From assembly GCF_014133895.1 (NCBI RefSeq), contig NC_050730.1, forward strand, positions 124,001 through 188,000: DNA of 64,000 nucleotides, in the 5' to 3' direction. The stretch is from Torulaspora globosa. Its lineage: Eukaryota; Ascomycota; Saccharomycetes; Saccharomycetales; Saccharomycetaceae. Each line of letters opens with the position of its first letter. Positions within the stretch are counted from its first letter, which is position 1. Below the pieces are notes generated by a model, which saw nothing but the letters and a program-made list of their open reading frames with translations, had not been told where the DNA came from and searched no databases. Shown piece by piece: positions 27,608-36,946 of the stretch. A program made the position numbers and the translations under genes.

Positions 27608-29893
27608 CTAAGAGCTGCTGGGAGCCAGCTTGCCTTGCTTTTTCTTCTTCCTCTCCAGACCAGCAATGTGTGCTTCACTTTGGTCAACTTTTGTGTGAGT
27701 GTGGTCGGTCCCACTCACAACTTTGAAGGCCAATCCTGATTCCTCCATATGACAAGCATCGATCCCAGAAACCCAAGGATCTTCCATCACTTCTTCGATG
27801 CTTGCTCTGCAAGCAGGCGCCAAGTCGACCATACGCGAGATGATATGTTGACATTCTTCAGGTAAGGAGTGATACAACCTCTGCGGACCAATGTTTGGAT
27901 TACTAGGATCTGCTGGATTGTTAGTTTGCTTCTTCTCCGGGCTGTTATTGCCGGTTGAAGAGGTTTCCGAGTGATCATAGGATGGCGGGTCAGGAGTTCG
28001 TGTCACTAATGCGCTTAGCGAATCACAATCACGGCCAGAACAGAACAATTTGAAAGAGTTATCTCTGAGCTTAGGTATTTTCCACGGAAACTTCTTGAGT
28101 ATCATACACGCGAAGATAATGGCCACTGACCATATGTCGACTGGACGGGGATCGTATTTCGAGAATATGCAGACCTCGGGAGCTAGATAAGGATCGCTTC
28201 CAACAATACCGCTAGCCTCGACTAAAGTCTTGGAGAATGGATACGAGAAGACCACAGCTGCCCCGAAGTCGATCAACTTCACGATTCCCTTTTCGTTAAT
28301 GACACAGTTGTCTAATTTCAAATCTCTGTGTGCTAATCCCAGCCCATGTAGATATTCAACACCACTTAGGATTTGTTTGAAACAGCAGCAGGTCTCTTCG
28401 TAGGACATTTTATTACTCATCACGATGGCGAAGAGATCATACTCGCAGTATTCCATAACTTGCAAGATTCTATTGTTATCATAAACGATTTCAATGGTTT
28501 CGATGATGTTCTGGTGACGTAGAGTAGACCCAATACAATACTCAGATGTTATCTTCTTGACATAATCACGTTTAGTTTCAGAATCAAACTTAGCTCTGAA
28601 CTCCTTCACGGCGAAGACCTTGTTATCCGCGATCCTCCTTACAAGTTTGACTGCCCCACCTGCACCAGCACCCAAATCCTCTCCTGTTCTCATGAATCTT
28701 TTAGCAAACGGTAGGCTTGTGTCATTAGTGTGCGAATAGATAGTGTCCCCATTATTGCTACCATAGGAGCTGGGGGCAAACGCTGAATTGGCAGAACCTC
28801 GAGAAGAGTAGGGAACAGCCATCGGAGGAGCACCAGGCGACCCATAGGTACCCACGGATCCAGCAATGTTGGTGCTTGAGCCTTTTTTGAAGAAGCTTTT
28901 CAAGTTAGCAACAGAGGCATGGCGAGACCTTGGAGCGCTTTGACTGGGTTGAGTCTCATGACACACTGAAGCAGAATCCAGATAGCTATCAGTGAACGAA
29001 CTTGAAGGTTGTCTCGAAGAGCTATATATGCTGCTCTGCCTTGCCCTACCAGGCTTGGGAATCGCGGTGGCAGCCGCAATAGATGAGGAGGATGCCGTCT
29101 TCACATTTGCTGACGGAGTAAAGGTAGCATTTGTGCTGGTCTGAGTGTCCTTTGCGCCTTTGGAAAAGAACAAGCTGCCAAATTGAGATGATAGGGAGTT
29201 ATTCCTTGAAAGAGAACTTGCCTGTGCTGCGTTATCCATCGAAGATTTCTGGAATTTCTGCTTGGAGATAACAAATCGCGGTTCCACAGAGTCCACTTTC
29301 GGAGATGAGATGACGTTGCTGTCAATGGCTGAGATATTGCTGGGCATCGAATTACCAAAGTTTTCAGTCCACGATGAGCCAAACGACGAGTTATTACTGC
29401 CTGAACCCAGGCCACTATTCTTATTGGAGTTGGGCACCGCATACGGGATGCTTGAGGACAAAGATGCGACATGTTTGGTGCCTCCCTGGTGAGAGCTGCT
29501 AGGGGTTGCCATTCGCATTGATCTTGCAGCGTTACCATACGATGAGCTATAGGAAGTACCTGATACGACAGTGGTGTCGATATACATCGACCCGCTTCGC
29601 TCTCTTCCTTGCACGCTCGAACCATACATAGTGGCCGTGTGAGCAGAGTTCACATTCAAAAAGCTCGAGGGAAAATGACCATGGCCTCCAAACGATGAGC
29701 CAAGTGTTGGAGACCCATCAGAGTCAATCTGAGTTACCGTAGTGATACTAGTTGTAGAATTGTGGGCTGTAGCATTACGATCAAGCCCGCCCTCTAGTGG
29801 TATACTAATAGCCGGAGGACGGTTATCTTTACTCTTGCCATCGCCACGCTCATTTTTTCGTTTCTCCTGCAAAAGTTTAGTCAAAGAAGACAT
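27608..29893 (-). CDS. NPR1: Npr1/Prr2-type serine/threonine protein kinase
   Basis: Npr1 is a TORC1-regulated kinase that stabilises amino-acid and ammonium permeases at the plasma membrane; its duplicate Prr2 acts in pheromone signalling. This 761-residue protein stands for both. It has a Ser-rich, low-complexity N-terminal half (about 1-395), then a kinase domain with the Gly loop LGAGAGGAVKLV near residue 403, the Lys in FAVKEF, HRDLKLDN near 521, DFG near 541 (LIDFGAAV) and APE in LAPEVCIF. The N-terminus MSSLTKLLQEKRKNE and the C-terminal VDQSEAHIAGLERKKKKQ closely match S. cerevisiae Npr1, so it looks more like Npr1 than Prr2. Its position between MRPL19 (YNL) and NOP6 (YDL) fits the unduplicated ancestor. 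Confidence 0.95.
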   Translation of the reverse strand: MSSLTKLLQEKRKNERGDGKSKDNRPPAISIPLEGGLDRNATAHNSTTSITTVTQIDSDGSPTLGSSFGGHGHFPSSFLNVNSAHTATMYGSSVQGRERSGSMYIDTTVVSGTSYSSSYGNAARSMRMATPSSSHQGGTKHVASLSSSIPYAVPNSNKNSGLGSGSNNSSFGSSWTENFGNSMPSNISAIDSNVISSPKVDSVEPRFVISKQKFQKSSMDNAAQASSLSRNNSLSSQFGSLFFSKGAKDTQTSTNATFTPSANVKTASSSSIAAATAIPKPGRARQSSIYSSSRQPSSSFTDSYLDSASVCHETQPSQSAPRSRHASVANLKSFFKKGSSTNIAGSVGTYGSPGAPPMAVPYSSRGSANSAFAPSSYGSNNGDTIYSHTNDTSLPFAKRFMRTGEDLGAGAGGAVKLVRRIADNKVFAVKEFRAKFDSETKRDYVKKITSEYCIGSTLRHQNIIETIEIVYDNNRILQVMEYCEYDLFAIVMSNKMSYEETCCCFKQILSGVEYLHGLGLAHRDLKLDNCVINEKGIVKLIDFGAAVVFSYPFSKTLVEASGIVGSDPYLAPEVCIFSKYDPRPVDIWSVAIIFACMILKKFPWKIPKLRDNSFKLFCSGRDCDSLSALVTRTPDPPSYDHSETSSTGNNSPEKKQTNNPADPSNPNIGPQRLYHSLPEECQHIISRMVDLAPACRASIEEVMEDPWVSGIDACHMEESGLAFKVVSGTDHTHTKVDQSEAHIAGLERKKKKQGKLAPSSS

Positions 29894-30237
29894 TCTTGGC
29901 TCACTAGTATGCGAATTATCCCTATAACTTCTTCGATTGCAATGCTCTTGCTGCTGCTGGCTCCCGATACTTACCGATATCCGTGTGAGCCAATTCGAAC
30001 GTCTCTAAACGCCTCTAAGCTCACTTAGCAGATCAATTGTCGCCAACAAACCAACAGCCTACCCTTGCGAGCACAACAGATTGATTTACACCTTGTGTTT
30101 GCCTCCCCGAATCTGTTAGCCTACTCAGCTGCCTTTAGGCTCTAATAAGATCATTGATAACGATACTTCAAATCACCTAACACGCTATTATGAAATAATA
30201 TACAGTTCAATTGGCACTTGATGCCCACCCATTGGGT
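29894..30237 (-). promoter_or_regulatory. NPR1 promoter region
   Basis: This 344-base stretch upstream of NPR1 also contains the NOP6 3' region. It has scattered GATA cores (for example TTGATAACGATAC near 30157) but no clear GATAAG pair, and no gene was found. Confidence 0.25.
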
Positions 30238-30888
30238 CTACTGGATCAGTTTAGCTCTATCGGGATGAACTGCCTGCTCTCCTGCCTGGCTGGAACCGGC
30301 GGAGCCGGGCGTCCCTTGCGCGGCGGCCTTCTTTTGAGATCCTTCCTGGACCATCTTCTTGACTCTCTCCCGGCGTTCATCTTCGAGCTTTACATTCTTG
30401 CTCTTGAGCTTTTCGAGCCTACTTGTGCTGTTTCCACCGCCGCCGACGGTCAGTTCGACGTTGATCCTCTTGTCTTTCAGAAGGGTCCTGTGCTGTAAGA
30501 GTGCGACATCCATCCGTCTTTGTATGCCGTGCTTATCCTTGTCTGGGTCGAACTCGAGGAAGGCGATTCCCTTGTCTGCTCTTATTCTGATGTGGTCGGG
30601 TGAACTGGATTTGAAGTGGGATTGCAGCTCTGTGGCAGTTACGTCCTTGGGCAAGCTTCCTACAAAAATGATGAATCTGTTGTTCTTCTTTTCGCCGTTA
30701 CGGCCCTTGCCACCACGGCCCCTTCTGGTCTTTCTCTTCTTCTTAGCTGGTGCGTCTGGGTTCTGGACTTCATCTTGTTCAGGCTGCTTCCTTTTTAGTT
30801 CTTTGTCCTGTTCACGCTCGTCCTTCGATTTACGGAACTGTTGGGCCTTCAGCTGCTTCTTGGTAAGCTTGCTCTCGATCTCTGACAT
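30238..30888 (-). CDS. NOP6: Nucleolar RRM protein Nop6, small-subunit assembly
   Basis: Nop6 is a nucleolar RNA-binding protein that helps early pre-rRNA folding in 40S assembly, acting near the snR57 site in S. cerevisiae. The 216-residue protein (225 in S. cerevisiae) has a basic N-terminus with nuclear/nucleolar signal-like KKKRKTRRGRGGKGR near residues 48-63. One RRM follows over about residues 70-148, with RNP2-like FIIFVGSLP and RNP1-like KGIAFLEFD, then a charged C-terminal helix (LEDERRERVKKMVQEG). It is the YDL213C counterpart. Its promoter carries tandem GATGAG (PAC) motifs plus an AAAAATTTT (RRPE) element, the usual pair in ribosome-biogenesis genes, which supports the role independently. 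Confidence 0.92.
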   Translation of the reverse strand: MSEIESKLTKKQLKAQQFRKSKDEREQDKELKRKQPEQDEVQNPDAPAKKKRKTRRGRGGKGRNGEKKNNRFIIFVGSLPKDVTATELQSHFKSSSPDHIRIRADKGIAFLEFDPDKDKHGIQRRMDVALLQHRTLLKDKRINVELTVGGGGNSTSRLEKLKSKNVKLEDERRERVKKMVQEGSQKKAAAQGTPGSAGSSQAGEQAVHPDRAKLIQ

Positions 30889-30949
30889 GGCTCAATCCCA
30901 ATGACCTTCCGTGGGAGTTAAGAGCGGTTGAGTCTGCCTTCTACTCATA

Positions 30950-30990
30950 TGAGATGAGATGAGATGAGATCAAAGGAAAAATTTTGGAGA
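30950..30990 (-). promoter_or_regulatory. NOP6 promoter: tandem PAC motifs and RRPE
   Basis: Three overlapping GATGAG cores (30953-30958, 30958-30963, 30963-30968) form a 5-bp tandem repeat and are followed by GGAAAAATTTTGG (30975-30987). PAC and RRPE are the hallmark pair of ribosome-biogenesis promoters. They lie 65-100 bases upstream of the NOP6 ATG. Confidence 0.7.
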
Positions 30991-31044
30991 TATGAAATTT
31001 TTAAAGAGATTTCCCACTAACATATATACTATGTTATCTAAGTA

Positions 31045-32646
31045 CTAGTTGCTCGTCTGCAGCAGCTTTTCATGCTCTTGGTATAACTTCTCATGTAGTC
31101 CCCTCAACTCTTGGTACGCCTGCTTTAGTGTTTCGACATTATCCTTCAAATCCGCGATTTGACGCTCCTTGTCATCGTCTTCATCGCCAATTACAAGTTT
31201 CCCGGTAGGGCCGTCGGACCCAAATGTTTTAATGCTACTGTTGAAACCGTTTGGTCGGGAAAGCACTGCTTGCTGCGACCTCAGTTGGTCTGCGTAGGAC
31301 TCAAAATCACTAACGGGTAAGGGTATACTTTCCTCATCCTCACCGACTTGGAAGTTGATCTCGTGTAATTGCCCGAGCGTGGCTCTATCGTGTATGACTC
31401 GTTGCAGTGAAGGTATTTTTGAAGATTGTCTTGCATTCATCTCTGTAATTATACCGTTTTTGGAAGTAGCAGATTGAGCCTCCAGCAAAATGTTCGTTAC
31501 ACGCTGCTGAGTTTCCTGAGAGCTGGTCACAGGCTGCATCGCTCTCAGTATTTGCTTTGAAAAGATCTCTATCACCGAAACTTTGCCCAGGCAGTCACCT
31601 GCTAGAAGAAGTGTACCATCCATGGAAGTCTTGAGGCAGCTAACACCAGCATCTATGAGCTTTTCGCATACCAGCTGACCCGCCAGATACAGCTTTTCTC
31701 TGTGCTGCATAGCGCTGGACTCCTGTGAAGCCTCTACCAGTGAGTAGATCCTAGCGCCAGAAGCATTGCTATCACTAGACTGTGTCAAATTAACGATCTT
31801 AGAGCCGGACAACTTGTAAAATAGTTGCAAGCTGAAGCAACCTGAATCGGTTCCGATATAGCAAGCCCTGTCTGCTGGGTCCAAGGCCAAAGCCGCGATC
31901 GCTAGTGGGAATGTGAACGTTGCAACCAAGTTCGGTAGCGAGTTCTTACTGCTGCCGCGATTACTCAACGAACTCAAATCGTAGCATCTCAGGGTAGCGT
32001 CCTCCGAAACAGTGAACAGCTTCGCTCCCGAAAGTGAAAGAAACTCGCCGTAAGTGGACGAAACCTGGAAATCCGTAACAGGCAAGGTATGGTCGTGCAG
32101 AATACACACAGGTTTCGGCTCGTCCACCGACACCAGGTCCGTCGTCTGCCATATAATCACTCTAGCGTCCGCACCGGAGGTGACAATGTATTTACCGTCC
32201 AGAATAGAACGTATCTTAGTGATCGCCTGGTAGTGAGCCATTGGTTTCACAGAGAGCAGAATCCCCGAGTTCAGCTCCCAAACATACAGCTTGCCGGATT
32301 CAGTGGACGCCAGCAGCAGATATGGCAGATTAAACTCAGGCAGCTTGTGATTAGCAGAGTCATTCCGTGCCGCGGCACCGCTCCTGTTTTCCACTACCTC
32401 TAGGCAACGAACCACCTCCGGCAAAGGCAATCTCTGCTCGACGGATTCTCTCTTATGTGGTCCTGAGACATTGTAGACATTGATCAATGCTTTGTGGGCC
32501 TGGGCAACGAACAGGAACTTATCTCCCACCCGAACCGCACTGTTTTTGCTGCTTGTGGAGCATTGCCTCAAACTGGACTGCTCAAAAGAGTGGATACTGG
32601 AAATCGAACCCGTGCCATCGGTTGTGAAGATCACTTGCTCGTCCAT
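31045..32646 (-). CDS. IPI3: Rix1-complex WD40 protein Ipi3
   Basis: Ipi3 works with Rix1 and Ipi1 in pre-60S maturation (ITS2 processing) and has also been linked to pre-replicative complex assembly. The 533-residue protein (555 in S. cerevisiae) is a WD40 propeller over about residues 1-370. WD-like units include LLLASTESGKLYVWEL, YIVTSGADARVIIW and KLFTVSEDATLRCYDL. The C-terminal 40 residues form a coiled coil (KERQIADLKDNVETLKQAYQ), seen in Ipi3 and its WDR18 relatives. The start ATG (32646-32644) is the first in frame. The promoter has an exact GCGATGAGAT PAC motif and an AAAATTTTCC element. It is the YNL182C counterpart and diverges from PBR1. Confidence 0.92.
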   Translation of the reverse strand: MDEQVIFTTDGTGSISSIHSFEQSSLRQCSTSSKNSAVRVGDKFLFVAQAHKALINVYNVSGPHKRESVEQRLPLPEVVRCLEVVENRSGAAARNDSANHKLPEFNLPYLLLASTESGKLYVWELNSGILLSVKPMAHYQAITKIRSILDGKYIVTSGADARVIIWQTTDLVSVDEPKPVCILHDHTLPVTDFQVSSTYGEFLSLSGAKLFTVSEDATLRCYDLSSLSNRGSSKNSLPNLVATFTFPLAIAALALDPADRACYIGTDSGCFSLQLFYKLSGSKIVNLTQSSDSNASGARIYSLVEASQESSAMQHREKLYLAGQLVCEKLIDAGVSCLKTSMDGTLLLAGDCLGKVSVIEIFSKQILRAMQPVTSSQETQQRVTNILLEAQSATSKNGIITEMNARQSSKIPSLQRVIHDRATLGQLHEINFQVGEDEESIPLPVSDFESYADQLRSQQAVLSRPNGFNSSIKTFGSDGPTGKLVIGDEDDDKERQIADLKDNVETLKQAYQELRGLHEKLYQEHEKLLQTSN

Positions 32647-32689
32647 CGGTCTCTCTGGTCCTCTTTCTGGCCTCTGTCTTCTCGATGAG

Positions 32690-32728
32690 ATGCGATGAGA
32701 TAAGGTGAAAAATCGCTTAAAATTTTCC
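32690..32728 (-). promoter_or_regulatory. IPI3 promoter: PAC and RRPE motifs
   Basis: GCGATGAGAT (32692-32701) is an exact match to the PAC consensus GCGATGAGMT, and AAAATTTTCC (32719-32728) matches the RRPE core. Both lie within 85 bases of the IPI3 start. The neighbouring NOP6 gene has the same pair, consistent with shared ribosome-biogenesis control. Confidence 0.7.
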
Positions 32729-33306
32729 TACACAAGCCGCACCCTTCCCAGTACTAAAAGACAGTAAACAGCGTCAGAAGCTCAGATGGTCTAGCCATCG
32801 GGCCGCTGAGGAGCACCAATACTGATTGGCTGGCTGAAGTAGCCGCCCTAGCTGTGCTTCGCCGGTAGGACAAAGCGGCACTTTCTAGTGGCACGAATGA
32901 GGAAGACTTGAAGTTTAGCGGCGGGTATCGCGGGTCCTTTTTGAGCTGATTCCGCATCGTCACTTCACCTGTCGCGACTAATATGGCCGTGGAAGCCTAT
33001 AGGCTGGTGATCGCTCGCTGAGATACTTTGGACTTCGGCGGCTAGCCGGACAAAGACTGAAAGGAGGCAGAACAATGGAATGTATAAGCCAAGGTGTTCA
33101 GCGTAGGTGCTAGGGGGCATTGGGGCAGCCGACGGCTGCCAGAGTGAGGAAACGGGGGTCGCGTGACTGTTGGAAAGAGCGAGATAGGGCATTCCAGCGG
33201 TAGCTAAGATGCGCTGAGTAGCCAGAGCGTGGTTCAAAGTCGCAAGAATTGGGTACTCTGTTTCCTTACTTTTCATCTGCCGTTACGAGATGGCAAGGCT
33301 CCAAAC
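32729..33306. promoter_or_regulatory. Rest of the IPI3-PBR1 divergent region
   Basis: Beyond the IPI3 PAC/RRPE elements this region shows no gene. Open frames on the minus strand at 32754-33276 have odd composition and no recognisable family. I see no strong regulatory motif for PBR1. Confidence 0.25.
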
Positions 33307-34572
33307 ATGAAGAACGCGCTGTCAAAAAAGACCACCTCTGTGAGCGATGACTTGGACAGCCAACATAGCTGTAAAGCCGCAAGGATGCCCATCAACGTCA
33401 TCGGCACTGCCCTCATGGAGGGCACGGACAAGATTCCGTACTACACAGAGATCAAGGCTCTTGCTCCCTATGTGATCACCGCTGGGGTGGTGAAATACTG
33501 GTCTAGAGGGACGACTAACACTTGGGAGCGTAAGCTACATGGGAAAGTTTATCTGGTCACAGGGGCGACGAGCCAGGGCATGGGGACATCTGTGGTGCTG
33601 GAGATGGCTCGGTTGGGAGCGCAATTGATCATTCTGACCAGAAACGTCGACGAATGGTCGACCGAGTGGGTCCATGATCTGCGGGAGCGCAGTGGGAACG
33701 ATCTGATTTACATGGAAAAGTGCGACTTGAGTAATCTATATCAAGTACGGAAGTTTGCCACTGGATGGCTCGACAATTCTCCGCCGAGAAGGCTTGACGG
33801 CGTTATCGTCATGTCGGGCGACATGGAGCCCTGGGGAGTGCCCAGGCTCTCGAAACCGCTGAGGAAATCTTCAGCGGATGGGCTTGAGTTACAGATTGCG
33901 ACAAACTATGCGGGGGTCTTCCATCTTTTGGACCTTTTGCAGCCCAGCTTCAAGGCTCAACCGCCAGACAGGGACATTAGGATCATCGTAACGACCTGCT
34001 GGCTACAATCGATGGGTAACGTTGAGTTAAAAGATCCCCTTTGGCAGAATGTGAAGTACGACAGTTCGCTGAAGTTTTTCGCCTCGAGCAAGCTCCAACT
34101 GTCGCTGTGCATGCTTGAGCTGCAAAGGCGAATCGCCAAGGGTATCCGAAAGCAGCAGAAGGACGGCGTCGAAAGGACAGGCCGGAACGTCAGTGTCACG
34201 CTGGTACAACCGGGCACGATGAGGTCCCACAGCCTGCGTCGCGTCCTGAGCAATGGCTCTGTGATCCTTCTGCTGCTGCTCTACTGCATGGTCCTCTATC
34301 CATTCCTATTTCTACTAACAAAGAGCGGCCGCCGTGGAGCGCAGAGTGTGCTTTATGCGCTTATGACACCTGAGCTTGAGGAGGTCAATCTGAAAGAGGA
34401 CGAGGTGAAGTACATCTCCGACTGTTCCATCGTGAAGCTGGTACGCAAGGAGTTCCAGGACGAGGCCTTGCAGCGGGAGCTGTATGACAGCACCCGCAAT
34501 GAAATCGAGAAATTGGAGAAGAAGATGGCCGTCAAGCGTAACGCCAGAAAGAAAACCACATCAAGACAGTAA
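33307..34572 (+). CDS. PBR1: Pbr1-like short-chain dehydrogenase family protein
   Basis: This is the counterpart of YNL181W (Pbr1, 407 residues), a putative oxidoreductase essential in some S. cerevisiae strains and required for oxidative-stress or bilayer functions that are not well defined. The 421-residue product has a Rossmann fold starting at GKVYLVTGATSQGMGTSVVLE (TGxxxGxG near residue 88), LTRN as beta2 end, and CDLSN. A Lys follows in FFASSKLQL, but the residue at the usual catalytic Tyr position (YxxxK) appears to be Phe. A membrane segment (VILLLLLYCMVLYPFLFLLT) lies near residues 318-338. The long frame begins at GTG; the first ATG is at 33307, and Met at residue 27 is another possible start. 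Substrate unknown. Confidence 0.85.
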   Translation: MKNALSKKTTSVSDDLDSQHSCKAARMPINVIGTALMEGTDKIPYYTEIKALAPYVITAGVVKYWSRGTTNTWERKLHGKVYLVTGATSQGMGTSVVLEMARLGAQLIILTRNVDEWSTEWVHDLRERSGNDLIYMEKCDLSNLYQVRKFATGWLDNSPPRRLDGVIVMSGDMEPWGVPRLSKPLRKSSADGLELQIATNYAGVFHLLDLLQPSFKAQPPDRDIRIIVTTCWLQSMGNVELKDPLWQNVKYDSSLKFFASSKLQLSLCMLELQRRIAKGIRKQQKDGVERTGRNVSVTLVQPGTMRSHSLRRVLSNGSVILLLLLYCMVLYPFLFLLTKSGRRGAQSVLYALMTPELEEVNLKEDEVKYISDCSIVKLVRKEFQDEALQRELYDSTRNEIEKLEKKMAVKRNARKKTTSRQ

Positions 34573-34610
34573 GCGTTCTAATGAAGTTTCAGTTATATAC
34601 AGACTAAATA

Positions 34611-35456
34611 TCATAGAATTACACACTTGGATTTTTTCTTTATCTTGGTAACGAGCTTGGGCCCGGATTTTTCGTGGCGATCGCTCGCCGCTTTACCAGA
34701 AACATCAGCTCTGACAGCAGGACTTCCCGTCCACTTCTGGCCCTGCTGCGGCCTCTCTTGTTTATGTCTGAGCTGCTGCTGCTCCTCCCCGGCAGTAGAG
34801 GCTGCTGCCGCTGCGGCAGCAGCTTCCTGAGCCTCTGCCTTGGCCTTTTCGCGGGCCAGTCTCTCCGGCTCTCTGACGATCGTAGCCACCGACTTCTCAA
34901 AGACGTCTCTGACGCCAGCCTGCGTCACCGCCGAACACTCTACGTAACCCATGAACCCGCACCGATTAACCGCATCTTCGATCTCTTCACTCGAGACAAA
35001 ATCCGTATTCAGCTCCCGCAACCTGGCTCTCTCGTCTGGATCGTCCCGCAGGTCCGCCTTCGTGCCAACCAGGAACATCGGATACTTCCCCCGGCTCTCA
35101 GACCCGTCGGAGCCCACCGGCGACGAGTTCTGCACTATCTCTGGGTACCACTTGTCTACCACATTCTTCAGACTACTACGCTCGCTAACAGAAAAACACA
35201 CCAGAAAGATGTCTGTCTGCGGATACGATAGCGGTCTCAATCGATCGTACTCCTCCTGTCCCGCGGTATCCCACAGGTTCAGCTTGTATACCTGCGACTC
35301 CTCCTGCTGGGTGGCAGGCAGTAAAATCGTCGTTGTGTAGTTGTCAAAAACTGTCGGGATATAGTCCTTTGGGAAGGTATTGGTAGTATATGATATCAGT
35401 AAAGACGTTTTACCAACGGCACCATCGCCGACTACAACACATTTGATAGATCTCAT
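34611..35456 (-). CDS. RHO5: Rho-family small GTPase Rho5
   Basis: Rho5 is the yeast Rac-like GTPase that tunes cell-wall-integrity, osmotic and oxidative-stress responses and is activated by the Dck1/Lmo1 exchange factor. The 281-residue protein (331 in S. cerevisiae) has the G boxes GDGAVGKT (residues 10-17), the effector region YIPTVFDNY, WDTAGQEEYDRLRPLSYP, GTKADL and CSAVTQ. After the G domain a long Glu/Ala/Gln-rich insert (about 205-245, with an eight-Ala run) precedes the basic KIKKKSK and the CVIL prenylation box, which predicts geranylgeranylation. A short insert in the switch region (PATQQEESQVYKL) also fits Rho5. It is the YNL180C counterpart. The start ATG is secure. Confidence 0.95.
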   Translation of the reverse strand: MRSIKCVVVGDGAVGKTSLLISYTTNTFPKDYIPTVFDNYTTTILLPATQQEESQVYKLNLWDTAGQEEYDRLRPLSYPQTDIFLVCFSVSERSSLKNVVDKWYPEIVQNSSPVGSDGSESRGKYPMFLVGTKADLRDDPDERARLRELNTDFVSSEEIEDAVNRCGFMGYVECSAVTQAGVRDVFEKSVATIVREPERLAREKAKAEAQEAAAAAAAASTAGEEQQQLRHKQERPQQGQKWTGSPAVRADVSGKAASDRHEKSGPKLVTKIKKKSKCVIL

Positions 35457-36049
35457 TCAAAGCGCTGCTCAGCGAATCTAATTGTGCGAAGACGCTTCAA
35501 TCGAAAGATTTCGATATCATCGATCATTTTATAAACTCATATAAACCCTTTAGTCGCCGAGCTTTTAACCTTTGCGACCACCATTTTACGCCGGGTTTTC
35601 ACCACGCTGTCGCTGCCGGTGTGCGTCTGGAGGAACGCAGGCAACACAGCTAAGAGACCAGCAGAGCGCAGCAACGCTACGCCAGTGCCTAGCGGATGCT
35701 AGGCACCTGCCGGTGCCGGATCCCATTACTATGATGCTGCGTTAGCTGGTTTTCGGTTGGCTGGTCGCATTCCCAGGCTCCTGTGCTGGAAAATGAAAAA
35801 TTTCAGTGGACTGTTCGTGACTGTGAGGTGCACGGGTGGCAGGACTGCACCTGTGCATCCCGTCTCGATGCAATTTTCTGTTTCAAACTGCGTGGACGGC
35901 GCGCGCCGTCCAAGTGAAAAATTTCAACGACGCAGGGCTACCGCTGGAGGTATCGTGCTTGGATGGTATACAATTGGTACGTAGACATACAAAGTTGGCG
36001 TAGTGTGAGAGGTGTCGGTAGAAGAAGAGCACATCACCAGTAATCGAAA
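35457..36049 (+). promoter_or_regulatory. RPS3 promoter region
   Basis: This 593-base gap between RHO5 and RPS3 holds no gene. It carries two facing Rap1-like sites (annotated separately), several AAAAATTTC runs (for example 35797, 35914), and a GC-rich stretch near 35690-35720. Confidence 0.5.
35827..35859 (+). promoter_or_regulatory. Two Rap1-like sites upstream of RPS3
   Basis: On the minus strand, CCACCCGTGCACC (35839-35827) matches 11 of 13 positions of the Rap1 consensus ACACCCRYACAYM. On the plus strand, GCACCTGTGCATC (35847-35859) matches 10 of 13. They lie about 190-225 bases upstream of the RPS3 ATG, where paired Rap1 sites occur in ribosomal-protein promoters. Binding is inferred. 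Confidence 0.5.
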
Positions 36050-36793
36050 ATGGTTTCCTTGATCTCTAAGAAGAGAAAGCTAGTCGCTGACGGTGTTTTC
36101 TACGCCGAATTGAACGAATTCTTCACCAGAGAGTTGGCCGAAGAAGGTTACTCCGGTGTGGAAGTCAGAGTGACCCCTACCAAGACTGAAATTATCATCA
36201 GAGCCACCAGAACCCAGGATGTTCTAGGTGAGAACGGTAGAAGAATCAACGAGTTGACTTTGTTGGTCCAAAAGAGATTCAAGTACAAGCCAGGTACCAT
36301 TGTTCTTTACGCTGAGAGAGTGCAGGACCGTGGTTTGTCCGCTGTTGCTCAAGCTGAATCCATGAAGTTCAAGTTGTTGAACGGTTTGGCCATCAGAAGA
36401 GCTGCGTACGGTGTTGTCAGATACGTTATGGAGTCTGGTGCCAAGGGCTGCGAAGTGGTCGTCTCCGGTAAGTTGAGAGCCGCCAGAGCCAAGTCCATGA
36501 AGTTTGCTGACGGTTTCTTGATCCACTCCGGTCAACCAGTCAACGACTTCATCGACACCGCTACCAGACACGTGTTGTTGAGACAGGGTGTGTTGGGTAT
36601 CAAGGTTAAGATCATGAGAGACCCAGCTAGAAGCAGAACCGGTCCAAAGGCGTTGCCAGACGCTGTCAAGATCGTTGAGCCAAAGGAGGAGGAGCCAATC
36701 TTGGCTGCTTCCGTCAAGGACTACAGACCAGCTGCCGTGCAACAACAGGAAGAGGAGCCTGAACAGGCTGAGGCTGTCGAGGCTGCTGCCTAA
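36050..36793 (+). CDS. RPS3: 40S ribosomal protein uS3
   Basis: Rps3 sits at the mRNA entry channel of the 40S subunit and also has reported roles in DNA-damage and quality-control responses. The 247-residue protein (240 in S. cerevisiae) starts [20 protein letters not shown] and carries a type-II KH domain over about residues 20-95 ([20 protein letters not shown]), then the S3 C-terminal domain ([33 protein letters not shown]). The acidic, Ala-rich tail ([13 protein letters not shown]) is slightly longer than in yeast. Codon use is strongly biased towards preferred yeast codons, as for highly expressed genes. No intron is present. The start lies at an A-rich context (GAAAATGG). It is the YNL178W counterpart. 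Confidence 0.98.
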   Translation: MVSLISKKRKLVADGVFYAELNEFFTRELAEEGYSGVEVRVTPTKTEIIIRATRTQDVLGENGRRINELTLLVQKRFKYKPGTIVLYAERVQDRGLSAVAQAESMKFKLLNGLAIRRAAYGVVRYVMESGAKGCEVVVSGKLRAARAKSMKFADGFLIHSGQPVNDFIDTATRHVLLRQGVLGIKVKIMRDPARSRTGPKALPDAVKIVEPKEEEPILAASVKDYRPAAVQQQEEEPEQAEAVEAAA

Positions 36794-36946
36794 TCTGGAA
36801 GCGTTTACCGTATATATCTATATCTCGATATCGTGCTAATAAATCTTTCAGTTTTAACTGGTACTTATCTATATGTGCATATATAAGAAGAAGCGGTGTC
36901 GAGAAAACGGCGACAAGCACTACCAAGAACGGCAGAGAATCGCAAA

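Noticed and set aside
32965..33276. 103-codon minus-strand frame in the IPI3-PBR1 gap
   Set aside because: No family resemblance, and it overlaps the PBR1 upstream region; probably chance.
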